64,000 nucleotides of DNA. Origin: Devosia sp. RR2S18. Its GTDB lineage: Bacteria > Pseudomonadota > Alphaproteobacteria > Rhizobiales > Devosiaceae. The DNA lies in contig NZ_CP126539.1 of assembly GCF_030177755.1 (NCBI RefSeq), forward strand, positions 2,380,001 through 2,444,000, given 5' to 3'. Below the pieces are notes generated by a model, which worked only from the letters and a program-made list of their open reading frames with translations, was not told where the DNA came from and ran no database searches. The translations under genes and the position numbers were made by a program. The first letter of the stretch is position 1. Each line of letters starts with the position of its first letter. This document shows positions 35,000-46,029 of the stretch, one piece after another.

Positions 35000-36118
35000 T
35001 CAATTCGGGCAATCGTCTTCCGCCTTTTCGCCTACCCCGGCACTGTCCGCCAGGTGATCCATCTCCCGCCGCAATTGGCGCCAGCCAAATGCAACAATCT
35101 CGCGCTGCTTGTCCTCGGGGGTGAACTGGTCCGCTGGCCTGCGCTCCAGAAAGGCGTCCCAGTGCCGGGAAACATCCTCAAGATCCTGCCGGATCTGGTC
35201 CAGTGCGGATTGGTCGGGCGCATCGCCTGCAATGGCACCGGCGAGTTCGCCCATATAGGCGCAGCTTGCCTTGCGAGAGCGTGTCAGTAGCTCCTGCTGT
35301 TCTTCACCTGGGTGCCGGTCGCCACCACTGACCATGCGGTCGAACATGGACAGGTGGTGCCACAGCCGGTCAACCGCATGCAGCATCTGCCCATGCTGGT
35401 CGTTTCCGGATCGCTTGATCCATCTCGACTGTCCAAGGCGCTCGCGCGCGGTCGTCAGTTCCCGCGCCACCGCATCGTGGTGCTGGGACCACTTCTCGTT
35501 GCCGCAATGGGGATTTGGATCAAAGGCAAGAGCGATCAAGTCGCCGCACCGCTGGACCGCTTCGGATACGTGGTTCCGGGCGCTCTGATGCGCGGTCACC
35601 GGGAACACGAATGCGCCCGCGAGCGCACCAATGCCACACCCCACGGCGATGGCGTAGGCCTTCTCGAGAGCCTCTCCCAAGAGATCGCCGCCGCCGCTTG
35701 GCGAAAGGATGAGGATGGCGGCGACCACAGCGCCGAAACGCATCTGGGGCCGAACTTCGCCCACCGCACCCATGATCCCGATGGCCAGCAGCAGGGCAAC
35801 AAGGTTCAACCATTCGGAGGAGCCGATCAGGACCACCCCGGCGAGACCAAGGACGATGCCGAGCGCAGCACCCATAACCCGTCCCAGAGCCACATTGACT
35901 GTGCCACCGACACTGGTCTGCAGCACATAGAGTGCCGAGATCACGGCCCAGGTTTTGTCAGGCACCGCCAGCAGCGTGCAAACGAGATAGGTCAAGCCGG
36001 TGGCGAGGGCTGCCCGGATTGCGGCACGGACAGCTTCGTGCCGATGAACCGTGGCGCTGAACGCCAGAAACGGAGCAATTCTTCGGCGCTTCGCTCCGGC
36101 TGAAGAGAAGATGGTCAT
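35000..36118 (-). CDS. FUSC family membrane protein (aromatic-acid exporter-like)
   Basis: This is a 372-residue protein. The N-terminal ~160 residues form six hydrophobic helices of the FUSC/ArAE type (ALATGLTYLVCTLLAVPDKTWAVISALYVLQ, GRVMGAALGIVLGL, GAVVAAILILSPSGG). The C-terminal ~200 residues are soluble and helical, rich in His, Arg and Asp. It is half the size of AaeB-type exporters, so it may dimerise. The substrate cannot be deduced. It stands alone between ptsN and tonB, with no matching membrane-fusion protein. Confidence 0.78.
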   Translation of the reverse strand: MTIFSSAGAKRRRIAPFLAFSATVHRHEAVRAAIRAALATGLTYLVCTLLAVPDKTWAVISALYVLQTSVGGTVNVALGRVMGAALGIVLGLAGVVLIGSSEWLNLVALLLAIGIMGAVGEVRPQMRFGAVVAAILILSPSGGGDLLGEALEKAYAIAVGCGIGALAGAFVFPVTAHQSARNHVSEAVQRCGDLIALAFDPNPHCGNEKWSQHHDAVARELTTARERLGQSRWIKRSGNDQHGQMLHAVDRLWHHLSMFDRMVSGGDRHPGEEQQELLTRSRKASCAYMGELAGAIAGDAPDQSALDQIRQDLEDVSRHWDAFLERRPADQFTPEDKQREIVAFGWRQLRREMDHLADSAGVGEKAEDDCPN

Positions 36119-36233
36119 AGTCTGGCTCGTTAGCTTTCATCGCCAACGGCCCTGCCGCAAAGAGGGTTGCGAACATCGAAATCAAGCTGGCGTGCCCTGC
36201 CCCGCCTCCGACCGAGCCCAGCCGCTCCAGGCT

Positions 36234-37223
36234 TCAGAGATCAAACTGGACCGGCAGGTTCAGCGTCATGCGCGCCTGGGCAATCTCGGGTGGTGGCGCG
36301 GGAACGGGAGACGCGCGGCTAATCATGTCGAGCGCCGCCTGATCGAGCTCGGGAAATCCCGAGGAGCGGACAACCCGTGCAGACAGTACGTTACCGCGCG
36401 GATCGATGGAAAACTCGACCTGCGCCAAGCCCTCCTCCCGGCGGGACTGGGAGGAGCGGGGATACCGCTTGTGCCGATTGAGGTAGGACATCAACTGCGA
36501 TTGCCACCGCGCCGGTGAAACGCTTGGCGCGGAGGCCACGCCGCTGTTCGCGCTCCTGGCGACTTCCGCCTTGGGAGCCTCCACGGCTGGCGGTGCGGCG
36601 GTACGTGGCGCTGCCTTCTGTTCGGGAGGGCGCGGCGCGGCGCGGGGGCGCTGGCGCTGCTCGAGCAGACGCGCCGATTGCTGCACCGGAAGGGGCGCCA
36701 CGACTGCCGGTTCGGGCGCCTCGCCCACCTCGGGGACGACCTCCTCCATGGGCGCATCGACGGGTTCCTCTTGCGGCTCCTCAGGCGCGGGTGGATCTTC
36801 TTCCGGCGGCTCCTCGACAACCGGTTCCGGCTCGACGAGTTCGGGCTCCACCGGCTCCTCCGTGGGCTGCTCCACCGGCTCTGGTTCCTCGAGCGGCTCT
36901 GGCTCCGCGGGCGTTTCCACCGCTTGCTCCACCGGCTCTTCGGATGGGGCAATCTCCTCCTGCTCGATCATGGCTTGTTGGTCGGGCGGGACATCGGCAA
37001 TCGCTTGGTCGGTGGTCGTCGCCATGGGGGCCAGTTCGAGCATGATCGCGTCCGTGGGTGCGCCTTGCGGCGCAAGCTCCTCCGCCGGGCGCTTCATCAG
37101 CCAATAGGCACCGGCCGCTTGGGTCGAGAGCACGACGACGAAGGCGCCGGTCCACAGCAGCAGATCCCGCCACGACCTTCCCCCGGTGCCATCGATGTGT
37201 GCAGAACTGGCCAAGGGCGTCAC
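36234..37223 (-). CDS. tonB: TonB energy-transducing protein
   Basis: This is a 329-residue TonB. An N-terminal membrane anchor (DLLLWTGAFVVVLSTQAAGAYWL) is followed by a long Pro/Glu-rich periplasm-spanning region (about 50-170) and a basic Pro-rich stretch. The C-terminal TonB domain is at about 245-329 (WQSQLMSYLNRHKRYPRSS, GLAQVEFSIDPRGNVLSARVV). With ExbB/ExbD it passes the proton gradient to outer-membrane receptors for siderophores, haem or glycans. The start is a GTG overlapping the exbD stop (GTGA). No TonB-dependent receptor is in the window. Confidence 0.93.
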   Translation of the reverse strand: MTPLASSAHIDGTGGRSWRDLLLWTGAFVVVLSTQAAGAYWLMKRPAEELAPQGAPTDAIMLELAPMATTTDQAIADVPPDQQAMIEQEEIAPSEEPVEQAVETPAEPEPLEEPEPVEQPTEEPVEPELVEPEPVVEEPPEEDPPAPEEPQEEPVDAPMEEVVPEVGEAPEPAVVAPLPVQQSARLLEQRQRPRAAPRPPEQKAAPRTAAPPAVEAPKAEVARSANSGVASAPSVSPARWQSQLMSYLNRHKRYPRSSQSRREEGLAQVEFSIDPRGNVLSARVVRSSGFPELDQAALDMISRASPVPAPPPEIAQARMTLNLPVQFDL

Positions 37224-37666
37224 GGGCCCGAGGTGCCGACGGGCTCCAGTGGCGTTTCGAGCCCCACCAGCGCGATCTTGAGGTATCCGGCAGCGCGCAG
37301 CAGGTTCATGACGCCCATCAGCTCGCCGTAGTCGACACTCTGGTCGGCGCGCAGAAAAATGCGCGTCTCCCGATCGTTCGCCGTCAAGTTATCCAGGGCG
37401 CCACCCAATCCGTCGCGGGCGACTGTCTCATCACCGAGCGAAAGATCAAGATTTGCTCTGAGCGTCACATAGACCGGCTCGTCGGGGCGCGGCGCCTGTG
37501 CCGCACTGGATGCCGGGAGATCGACATTGATGTCGACGGTCGAGAGTGGCGCCGCCACCATGAAGATGATCAGGAGCACCAGCATTACGTCGATGAAGGG
37601 CGTTACGTTGATCTCGTGGTTCTCCGCGAGATCTTCCCCTGCGTTCTGGCGAATGCCTCCAGCCAT
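37220..37666 (-). CDS. exbD: Biopolymer transport protein ExbD
   Basis: This is a 148-residue ExbD with one N-terminal membrane helix that carries the essential aspartate (HEINVTPFIDVMLVLLIIFMVAAPL). The periplasmic domain (FLRADQSVDYGELMGVMNLLRAAGYLKIALVG) follows. It forms the stator with ExbB. It starts 3 bp after exbB ends and overlaps tonB, so the three genes are one operon. Confidence 0.95.
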   Translation of the reverse strand: MAGGIRQNAGEDLAENHEINVTPFIDVMLVLLIIFMVAAPLSTVDINVDLPASSAAQAPRPDEPVYVTLRANLDLSLGDETVARDGLGGALDNLTANDRETRIFLRADQSVDYGELMGVMNLLRAAGYLKIALVGLETPLEPVGTSGP

Positions 37667-37669
37667 CCC

Positions 37670-38641
37670 CTACTCCGCCGCTACTGCTTGGAGGACGCCC
37701 GGGTGATTGCGGGCAACATAGCGATGGTCGAGATCGCTGCTGACCAGCCGTTCGATAGCGGCCGCGGCGTCTCCCAGAAGCAGTCGGTAGCCCGTGATGG
37801 AGCGCGCAAAGGCGTTGTAGAAGATAACCGCCGGAATGGCCGCCACGAGGCCAATGGCGGTGGCTAGCAAAGCCTCGGCAATGCCTGGCGCAACGACGGC
37901 GAGGCTGCTGGTCTGCGCGGCGGAGATGCTGATAAACGAGTTCATAATGCCCCAAACGGTTCCGAAGAGGCCTACGAATGGAGAGACTGACCCGATGCTG
38001 GCGAGGATGCCAGTTCCCGCCGACAGGCGCCGGCCGACAGCCAATTCGATGCGACCGAGCCGGGAGCCCACCCGCTCCTTGATGCCGCCGTTGTCGGCAT
38101 AATCAATGACCGTTTCGGCGCGCTCCACCTCTTGCTGGGCTGCATGGAGCAGGCCCACTGCAGCGCCACGCCGACGCGCCAGCGCCTGCGCTGCCTCGGC
38201 AAGTGAGGTAGAATTCTGCAGCACGCGCAAAGTGCGGTTCAGCCGGGCTTTGGCTCCCATGAGTTCCAGCGTCTTGGCCAGCCAGATCGTCCAGGTTACC
38301 ACCGAGGCAAGCGCCAAACCGACCATGACGGCTTTCACCACATAGTCGGCGGCCATGAACATGCCCCAAGGCGAATAGTCATGCGGCTGTGTGGCCGGCG
38401 CTAGCTCCATTGAAGAACTGGTGGTGGCGTTTGCCGGTGTCGCAGGCACAGCCTCCTCGTTCAATTGAGGCCCACCAGTACCGGCAGGAACTGCTTCAGC
38501 CGAGCCCGCCGATCCGGTTCCTGAAGACGACTGATCGGGAGCAATCACGCCCCCGGCAACACCCTGACCCAGCGCCAGACCGCCCTGGAGGAACATGGCT
38601 ACTGCCACAACCAGCACAAGCCTAGGCGCCACTCTGCTCAT
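37670..38641 (-). CDS. exbB: TonB-system energizer ExbB
   Basis: This is a 323-residue proton-channel subunit. A cleavable-looking signal ([19 protein letters not shown]) and a ~70-residue low-complexity periplasmic extension precede three MotA/ExbB spans. The core motifs are [25 protein letters not shown] and [26 protein letters not shown]. The N-terminal extension is normal for the longer alphaproteobacterial ExbB. It is the first gene of exbB-exbD-tonB. The 260-bp gap upstream should hold the promoter; no clear iron-responsive box was recognised. Confidence 0.94.
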   Translation of the reverse strand: MSRVAPRLVLVVAVAMFLQGGLALGQGVAGGVIAPDQSSSGTGSAGSAEAVPAGTGGPQLNEEAVPATPANATTSSSMELAPATQPHDYSPWGMFMAADYVVKAVMVGLALASVVTWTIWLAKTLELMGAKARLNRTLRVLQNSTSLAEAAQALARRRGAAVGLLHAAQQEVERAETVIDYADNGGIKERVGSRLGRIELAVGRRLSAGTGILASIGSVSPFVGLFGTVWGIMNSFISISAAQTSSLAVVAPGIAEALLATAIGLVAAIPAVIFYNAFARSITGYRLLLGDAAAAIERLVSSDLDHRYVARNHPGVLQAVAAE

Positions 38642-38901
38642 AATAGTTGACTCATTTTATCCGCTTTACCGCTGCTTATGGCACGCTTGGTGCTGGTGTC
38701 AACGACTGACGGTAGTAGCGGGTCAGCATGACCATACTGATGGCAAAGGCGAAGGTTGCGGCAAACACTGGTGAGGACGAGAATGTCGGCTCCGTCCGTG
38801 TTGGCGCTGCTTTCCTTCGGTGAAGCCTTCCGCAAATCACAGATGCCTGCAGCAACAGCTCGTTTTTTGAGCCGGAATCAGATGTCCGGGGCACACTAAA
38901 A

Positions 38902-39825
38902 CTAGCCGATGGTATCGCGCCGCATTTGCGTGGGAGTCATGCCGTAGGCGCGTCGGAAATGCTCATAAAATTGAGTCTGGGAGGTAAACCCCGCCTCCAG
39001 CGCCACGTTCGCTACTGAAAGGGTCCCGTCGAACAGCAGGGAGCGCGCGCGAATCAGACGCATGCGGATAACGAACTTCTGGACGGATATGTGCATGACC
39101 TTGGTGAAGAGGTTTGTCGCGTAGTTGGGGTGCAGCCCGACCACTTCGGCGATGTCGTTCGCGTTCAAAGGATCGGTGATGTTCTCGACGATATGGCGAA
39201 CCATCTGCACCACATAGCGTACCGGGGAGCCTGTACGGGTCCGGGTCCCCACCTGGTCGATCCAGGCGGGCAGTAACGTATCCCAGCCTGTCATGGCGGC
39301 GCGGCGAAACATCGTTCCGATCTCCGCGCGCACCAGATCGGTGCGCAGCGAGTTTCCGCTGCGATAGTCAGCGTGCCAGCGTTCCAGCGCCTCCAGCCCG
39401 ACGCATTCCGTCGTCAAAGCGATCACGCCGCCACCCATCAGCGTTTCCGTCAACCGGCCCAGCTGCGGCATTGCGAGAAACGAATCCATGGGCAGGTAGA
39501 TGTTGAGCTGTCGGCCGGCCTCGGTATTCGGCCCCAAGCGCATCGTTTGGTGCGGGATGCCTGCCCAGAATGCCACCAGGCGCCCTGCCTCGATTGTCAC
39601 CTGTCCAGCGTCGAAGGCATATTCCATGCTGCCTTCCGTCAGCCAATTGAACTCAATATGTCCATGAGTATGGGGGTGCGGCATGACCTGCGGCGCAAAG
39701 GAGCGAATCCCGAAGCGACCAAAGGCCTTACCCGAGGCATAGAAGCTCCTGTCTGGCCGCGGTGTGGGGCGAGGCGCTTTTTCGCGAACAGGAGGTCCGT
39801 CCTTTCGCACTGCCGCAACTGCCAT
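38902..39825 (-). CDS. AraC family transcriptional regulator (cupin plus HTH)
   Basis: This is an approximately 307-residue regulator. An N-terminal cupin ligand-binding domain (PHPHTHGHIEFNWLTEGSMEYAFDAGQ) precedes a C-terminal pair of helix-turn-helix motifs (NANDIAEVVGLHPNYATNLFTKVM; LSVANVALEAGFTSQTQFYEHFRRAYG). It is divergent from the ABC importer operon with alpha-galactosidase, so it most likely senses the imported sugar and activates that operon, as MelR does. The ATG at 39825 was preferred over earlier starts of the frame because it leaves room for promoters. Confidence 0.88.
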   Translation of the reverse strand: MAVAAVRKDGPPVREKAPRPTPRPDRSFYASGKAFGRFGIRSFAPQVMPHPHTHGHIEFNWLTEGSMEYAFDAGQVTIEAGRLVAFWAGIPHQTMRLGPNTEAGRQLNIYLPMDSFLAMPQLGRLTETLMGGGVIALTTECVGLEALERWHADYRSGNSLRTDLVRAEIGTMFRRAAMTGWDTLLPAWIDQVGTRTRTGSPVRYVVQMVRHIVENITDPLNANDIAEVVGLHPNYATNLFTKVMHISVQKFVIRMRLIRARSLLFDGTLSVANVALEAGFTSQTQFYEHFRRAYGMTPTQMRRDTIG

Positions 39826-39850
39826 GCTAAATCGATCTCTTCTTAGAAAC

Positions 39851-39875
39851 CCGGAATAAGTCTCTACCATTCCGG
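39851..39875. promoter_or_regulatory. Candidate operator between araC-type gene and ABC importer operon
   Basis: A perfect 7-bp inverted repeat (CCGGAAT / ATTCCGG, 11-nt spacer, centres 18 bp apart) lies in the 160-bp divergent intergenic region, 26 bp before the regulator start. Size and position fit a regulator binding site. Confidence 0.45.
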
Positions 39876-39985
39876 ATTGCTTCAGGCAAAGCAAGGCGTA
39901 CCATTTTACCCCAAGCACGGGTGTAAGCCGGGAGGAGGTATCCGGTGACGGCGATCATCGCCGATCCGTTGCGCAGGGAGGAAAG

Positions 39986-42073
39986 ATGAGAAGACATTCT
40001 ATTGCCCTCGGTGGGGCAGGCCTGATGCTGGGCGTCTCCATGCTGGCGGTGCCGGCGCAGGATTATGCGGGCGAGTTGCCCGATCCCCCCGAATTTGCGG
40101 CACAAAGCGAGCCCAATTTCGTCAGCGTCTCGGACATTCTGGAATACCGCGCTCTGGAAGAGTACCACGAGCCAAGCTGGGTAACCGAGAAGTACGTGGA
40201 CGCCGGACTATTGCCGCCCGTTGAAGAGCGCCTCCCAGAGGAACCGCTGGTTTTCAAGACTGCCAATATGCCCGACGGTATCGGCGTTTATGGCGACACC
40301 ATGCGGCACGTGATCGGCGGCCGACCGGAAGGTTGGAACTATATCGCGGGCCAGTCCCAGGGGTGGGGCGGCATCGACATCGGCCTGTCAGAATGCCTGA
40401 CCCGTACCGGCCCCCTGTTCATGGTGAACGCCGACGAACTCGAGCCGCTGCCGAACCTCGCGAAGAGTTGGGAGTGGTCAGAGGATGGCCACGAGCTGAC
40501 CATGCACCTGGTCGAAGGCGCCAAATGGTCTGATGGCGACCCCTTCGACGCTGAAGACGTGATGTTCTACTGGGAGGACAACGTCCAGGACCCCAACGTC
40601 GCCGCCGTGCCATCCGGCACTGGCACGCCGGAACGCTTTGGCGCGGGTACGACGCTGGAGGCCCTCGACCCCTACACCATCAAGTGGACCTTCAAGGAAG
40701 CGTTTCCAACGCAGTATCTATACGCGATGGCCTACGACTCCTTCTGCCCGGGCCCAAGCCACATCCTCAAGGCCGAACATCCTAAATACAATCCGGACAA
40801 TTCCTACGACGAGTACAAGAACGCCTTCCCGCCCGAATACCTGAACATGCCGGTCATGGGCGCATGGGTGCCGGTAGAATATCGCCCCGACGACATTATC
40901 GTCATGCGCCGCAACCCCTATTACTGGAAGGTGGACGAGGCCGGCAACCAGTTGCCCTATCTGAACGAGATGCACTACCGCCTGTCCACCTGGGCGGACC
41001 GCGACGTGCAGGCTGTGGCGGGCTCGGGCGACTTCTCCAACCTCGAACAGGCCGAGAGCTACGTGGAGTCCCTGCGCCGCTCGGCTGAGGATACAGCCCC
41101 GGCACGGCTGCAGTTTGGCGCCCGCACCATCGGTTACGCTCTGCGCATGAACATGTCGGCCAATGGTTGGGGTGAACCCGACGACCGCGCCCAGGCCGTG
41201 CGCGAACTCAACCGTGAGTTGGACTTCCGCAAGGCAGTGTCGATCGCTCTCGATCGCCAGCGCTTGGGTGAATCCCTGGTTCGTGGTCCTTTCACCGCCA
41301 TCTATCCGGGCGGGCTCTATGCCGGCACGACATACTACGACAAGGCCTCTACCGTCTACTATCCCCATGACATCGAAGCCGCCAACAGCCTGCTCGACGG
41401 CCTCGGCCTGACCGATACCGACGGCAACGGCATCCGCAATTTCCCGGCTGATCAGGCGGGCGGCGCGGACGTAGAAATCACCTTGCTGGCGAATACCGAC
41501 TACGGCACCGATACCAATTTGGCAGAAGGCGTGATCGCGCAGTTGGAGCCGCTGGGCATCCGAGTGATCGCCAACTTCCAGTCTGGCACTGCCCGTGACG
41601 ATATGGCCCAGTCCGGCCAGTTCGACTGGACCGTGGAACGCCAGGGTGCTGAAATGGTCTCGGTGGTCCAGGGTACGACAGCGCTCGCGCCGACCGGCCC
41701 GCGCACCCATCCATTCCACAAGGCGGGACCGGATGGCACGCTTGACCTACTGCCTTTCGAGCAGGAACTGGTCGACACCGTGAACGACTTCATTGCCACC
41801 AGCGACAATGAAGAACGTGCCGACCTGATGAAGCAGTATCAGCGCATCTTTACCGAGAACGTTTATTCCGTCGGCCTGACGCAATATCCGGGCGCGCTGA
41901 TCGTCAACAAGCGCTTCGCCAACATCCCGGCAGGCGCGCCGATCTTCATGTTCAACTGGGCTGAGGACAACATCATTCGCGAACGAGTCTTCGTTCCAGC
42001 CGACCAGCAGCAGGACTATGAACTGCATCCCGAGACGCTCCCCGGCGAACCGGGCGGCGCTGGCCCCGTGTAG
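39986..42073 (+). CDS. ABC transporter substrate-binding protein (family 5, glycoside/oligosaccharide type)
   Basis: This is a 695-residue periplasmic binding protein of the dipeptide/oligopeptide class (SBP family 5). A signal peptide is present (GGAGLMLGVSMLAVPAQ). The binding-fold segments are LEPLPNLAKSWEWSEDGHELTMHL, KWSDGDPFDAEDVMFYWED and LDFRKAVSIALDRQRLGESL. It is ~150 residues longer than typical DppA; such long members often bind oligosaccharides and are found beside glycosidases. GGGAGGAAAG gives a strong ribosome-binding site. It is the first gene of the importer operon and is separated from the permeases by a strong hairpin. Confidence 0.92.
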   Translation: MRRHSIALGGAGLMLGVSMLAVPAQDYAGELPDPPEFAAQSEPNFVSVSDILEYRALEEYHEPSWVTEKYVDAGLLPPVEERLPEEPLVFKTANMPDGIGVYGDTMRHVIGGRPEGWNYIAGQSQGWGGIDIGLSECLTRTGPLFMVNADELEPLPNLAKSWEWSEDGHELTMHLVEGAKWSDGDPFDAEDVMFYWEDNVQDPNVAAVPSGTGTPERFGAGTTLEALDPYTIKWTFKEAFPTQYLYAMAYDSFCPGPSHILKAEHPKYNPDNSYDEYKNAFPPEYLNMPVMGAWVPVEYRPDDIIVMRRNPYYWKVDEAGNQLPYLNEMHYRLSTWADRDVQAVAGSGDFSNLEQAESYVESLRRSAEDTAPARLQFGARTIGYALRMNMSANGWGEPDDRAQAVRELNRELDFRKAVSIALDRQRLGESLVRGPFTAIYPGGLYAGTTYYDKASTVYYPHDIEAANSLLDGLGLTDTDGNGIRNFPADQAGGADVEITLLANTDYGTDTNLAEGVIAQLEPLGIRVIANFQSGTARDDMAQSGQFDWTVERQGAEMVSVVQGTTALAPTGPRTHPFHKAGPDGTLDLLPFEQELVDTVNDFIATSDNEERADLMKQYQRIFTENVYSVGLTQYPGALIVNKRFANIPAGAPIFMFNWAEDNIIRERVFVPADQQQDYELHPETLPGEPGGAGPV

Positions 42074-42092
42074 TCACCTAGCCTCCAATCTC

Positions 42093-42116
42093 GGCAGGGG
42101 GAGAAATCCCCCTGCC
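42093..42116 (+). repeat. Intercistronic GAAA-tetraloop hairpin between binding protein and permease genes
   Basis: A perfect 10-bp stem (GGCAGGGGGA / TCCCCCTGCC) closed by GAAA lies 19 bp after the binding-protein stop. No T-run follows. Such elements protect the upstream message and leave more binding protein than permease, as in malE-malF. Confidence 0.7.
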
Positions 42117-42136
42117 CCATCGAAAGGCTTGCGGCC

Positions 42137-43147
42137 ATGCTCCGATTTGTGACTGTGCGTATCTTGGGCGCCATCCCGCTGCTGCTTCTGCTCAGCATCG
42201 TGACCTTCGCCATCATCCAGGCCCCTCCGGGCGACTATGGCGACTATATTCGCGCCATGGCGGTGAACCAGGGCGGCGCCACCTTCGAGCAGGCTGAGAT
42301 CCAGGCCAACCTCTACCGCGAGGCCAATGGCCTCAATGATCCGATGATCGTGCAATATTTCCGGTGGATCACTGGCATCGTCACCCGCTTCGACTTTGGC
42401 CACTCCTTCTACTACAACAAGGAAGTCGGCCAGGTCGTCGCCGAGCGCCTGCCTGCTACCATTGCTCTGGCGCTGGTCTGCCACCTGCTGGCCTCTCTGC
42501 TCGGCATCGGTCTCGGCATCATCGCCGCTACCCGGCAATATTCCTGGGTCGATACTGGCCTGGGCATCATCTCCTTCCTCGGCATGACCATCCCGCGCTT
42601 TCTGCTGGCCATCATCATCCTCTATGTGCTGGTGTTCCGCATGAACGTCAGCGAGGTCGGGATGTTCTTCTCCGCCCGCTATGGCGGCGCCCCTTGGAGC
42701 TGGGACAAGTTCGTCAACCTGATGACCCATATCTGGCCGGTCATCTTCATCGCGACCTTCGGTGGGCTCGCCTATAATATGCGGGTCATGCGAGCCAATT
42801 TGCTCGATGTGCTCAACAGCCAGTATGTTGAGACGGCGCGCGCCAAGGGGCTGCCCGAAGGCGCCGTGATCATGAAACACGCGGTGCCCAACGCGCTCCA
42901 TCCGCTGGTCGCCTATCAGGGCGTGGTGCTGCCCTATATGCTGACCGGCGAAATCGAAGTGGCCATCGTCTTCGGCCTCGCCACGGTGGGCCCCGCCATT
43001 GTCGGCTCGATGGGCGTCGGCGACGTCTATGTAACCGCCACCTTCATGCTGGTACTGGCCGCCACCCTGATCATCGGCAACATCATCTCCGATGTGCTGC
43101 TCGTCGCGCTCGATCCGCGGGTTCGTCTCGGAGGCGGCAGCGAATGA
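42137..43147 (+). CDS. ABC transporter permease (DppB/OppB type)
   Basis: This is a 336-residue inner-membrane permease of the binding-protein-dependent class with about six spans. It has the N-terminal VRILGAIPLLLLLSIVTFAI helix. The EAA-type cytoplasmic loop (ETARAKGLPEGAVIMKHAVPNALHP) contacts the ATPase. A long periplasmic loop of about 60 residues is typical of DppB-like subunits. It overlaps the next permease by 4 bp (ATGA), so the two are translated together. Confidence 0.94.
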   Translation: MLRFVTVRILGAIPLLLLLSIVTFAIIQAPPGDYGDYIRAMAVNQGGATFEQAEIQANLYREANGLNDPMIVQYFRWITGIVTRFDFGHSFYYNKEVGQVVAERLPATIALALVCHLLASLLGIGLGIIAATRQYSWVDTGLGIISFLGMTIPRFLLAIIILYVLVFRMNVSEVGMFFSARYGGAPWSWDKFVNLMTHIWPVIFIATFGGLAYNMRVMRANLLDVLNSQYVETARAKGLPEGAVIMKHAVPNALHPLVAYQGVVLPYMLTGEIEVAIVFGLATVGPAIVGSMGVGDVYVTATFMLVLAATLIIGNIISDVLLVALDPRVRLGGGSE

Positions 43148-44337
43148 CCGATACCGACACCCGCCGCCCCTCCATCCCGCTACCGTCCGACGTCGCCGGC
43201 GGCCCCATGCCCCCGCCTGCCGAGCAGGCCGACGGCTCCGACGGTGTCACCAGCCGCTTCGGCGGCGGCAACGAGGGCTATGCTACTCTGGTTTGGCGGC
43301 GTTTCAAGCGCTCTCCCATGGGCATGATTGGGCTGATTCTGGTCGCGCTCATGCTGACCGTGTCGATCTTTGCCGACTTCTTCGCGCCGATGGATCCAAA
43401 GGAGGCTAACCTGCCCTTCGCGCCGCCGGACGTCATCGCCTTCGAGGACCCGGACGGCAATTTCAGCCTGATCCCGTACGTCTATCCCATCGGCGACACC
43501 GGCGAGTTCGACCCAGTAACGTTCCAACCCCTCACCGGGCTTATCAAGGACAACCCCACGCCGGTCGGCTTCTTCGTCGAGGGCTATGCCTATCATTTCC
43601 TCTGGGTCATTCCGTCCAACATCCACTTCTTCGGCGCCGTCGACGGGCGGCCGCTCCAGTTGCTTGGCACCGACAAATTCGGCCGCGATATCCTGTCGCG
43701 CGGTATCATCGGCTCGAGAATTTCCCTGATGATTGCCCTCGCGGTGGTCACGCTGACCACCATCGTCGGCACGCTCGTGGGCATTACCTCAGGCTATATC
43801 GGCGGCCGGCTCGACAGTTGGGTGCAGCGGTTCGTGGACTTCGTGCTCGCCTTTCCGCAGTTGCCGCTCTACCTGGCTTTGACCTCGCTCATTCCGGTCA
43901 CTGCGCCATCCAACGTGTTCCTGTCCTTCGTCATTTTCGTGATGGCGGTGCTAGGCTGGGCGCAACTGAGCCGGGAAGTGCGCTCCAAGACGCTATCGCT
44001 CGCCCGCATCGAATATGTTCGCGCCGCCATCGCGGTTGGGGCCACCGACAGCCGCATCATCACCCGGCACATCCTGCCCAACGTGCTGAGCCACATAATC
44101 GTGGCAGTGACACTGGCCATTCCAAGCGTGGTGCTGCTCGAGAGCTTTCTTGGCTTCCTCGGCTTTGCGGTGAAGCCGCCGCTGATTTCCTGGGGCCTGA
44201 TGCTCCAGGATACCGGCACCTTCTCGGTTATCGGCTCCTATCCCTGGATCCTCAGCCCCGTCATCTTCGTGCTGGTCACCGTCTTCGCGTTCAATGCGTT
44301 GGGCGACGGGCTGCGTGATGCGATCGACCCCTATTGA
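43144..44337 (+). CDS. ABC transporter permease (DppC/OppC type)
   Basis: This is a 397-residue permease. An N-terminal ~45-residue disordered stretch is followed by the first span (MGMIGLILVALMLTVSIFADFF). An enlarged periplasmic insert of ~90 residues leads to the DppC signature LGTDKFGRDILSRGIIGSRISL and the EAA loop (RAAIAVGATDSRIITRHILPN). The insert is longer than in peptide permeases, which fits a large glycan substrate. It overlaps the upstream permease and ends 11 bp before the ATPase. Confidence 0.94.
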   Translation: MTDTDTRRPSIPLPSDVAGGPMPPPAEQADGSDGVTSRFGGGNEGYATLVWRRFKRSPMGMIGLILVALMLTVSIFADFFAPMDPKEANLPFAPPDVIAFEDPDGNFSLIPYVYPIGDTGEFDPVTFQPLTGLIKDNPTPVGFFVEGYAYHFLWVIPSNIHFFGAVDGRPLQLLGTDKFGRDILSRGIIGSRISLMIALAVVTLTTIVGTLVGITSGYIGGRLDSWVQRFVDFVLAFPQLPLYLALTSLIPVTAPSNVFLSFVIFVMAVLGWAQLSREVRSKTLSLARIEYVRAAIAVGATDSRIITRHILPNVLSHIIVAVTLAIPSVVLLESFLGFLGFAVKPPLISWGLMLQDTGTFSVIGSYPWILSPVIFVLVTVFAFNALGDGLRDAIDPY

Positions 44338-44348
44338 GGAAACGGCAG

Positions 44349-46019
<1,671 letters not shown>

Positions 46020-46029
46020 GAGCAACTCA

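Noticed and set aside
36515..37107. Gly/Ser- and Ala/Pro-rich frames opposite tonB
   Set aside because: They are complements of the Pro/Glu repeats of TonB and have no start signals.
38676..38894. 72-codon minus-strand frame upstream of exbB
   Set aside because: No ribosome-binding site and no resemblance to known proteins. More likely the exbB leader and araC downstream region.
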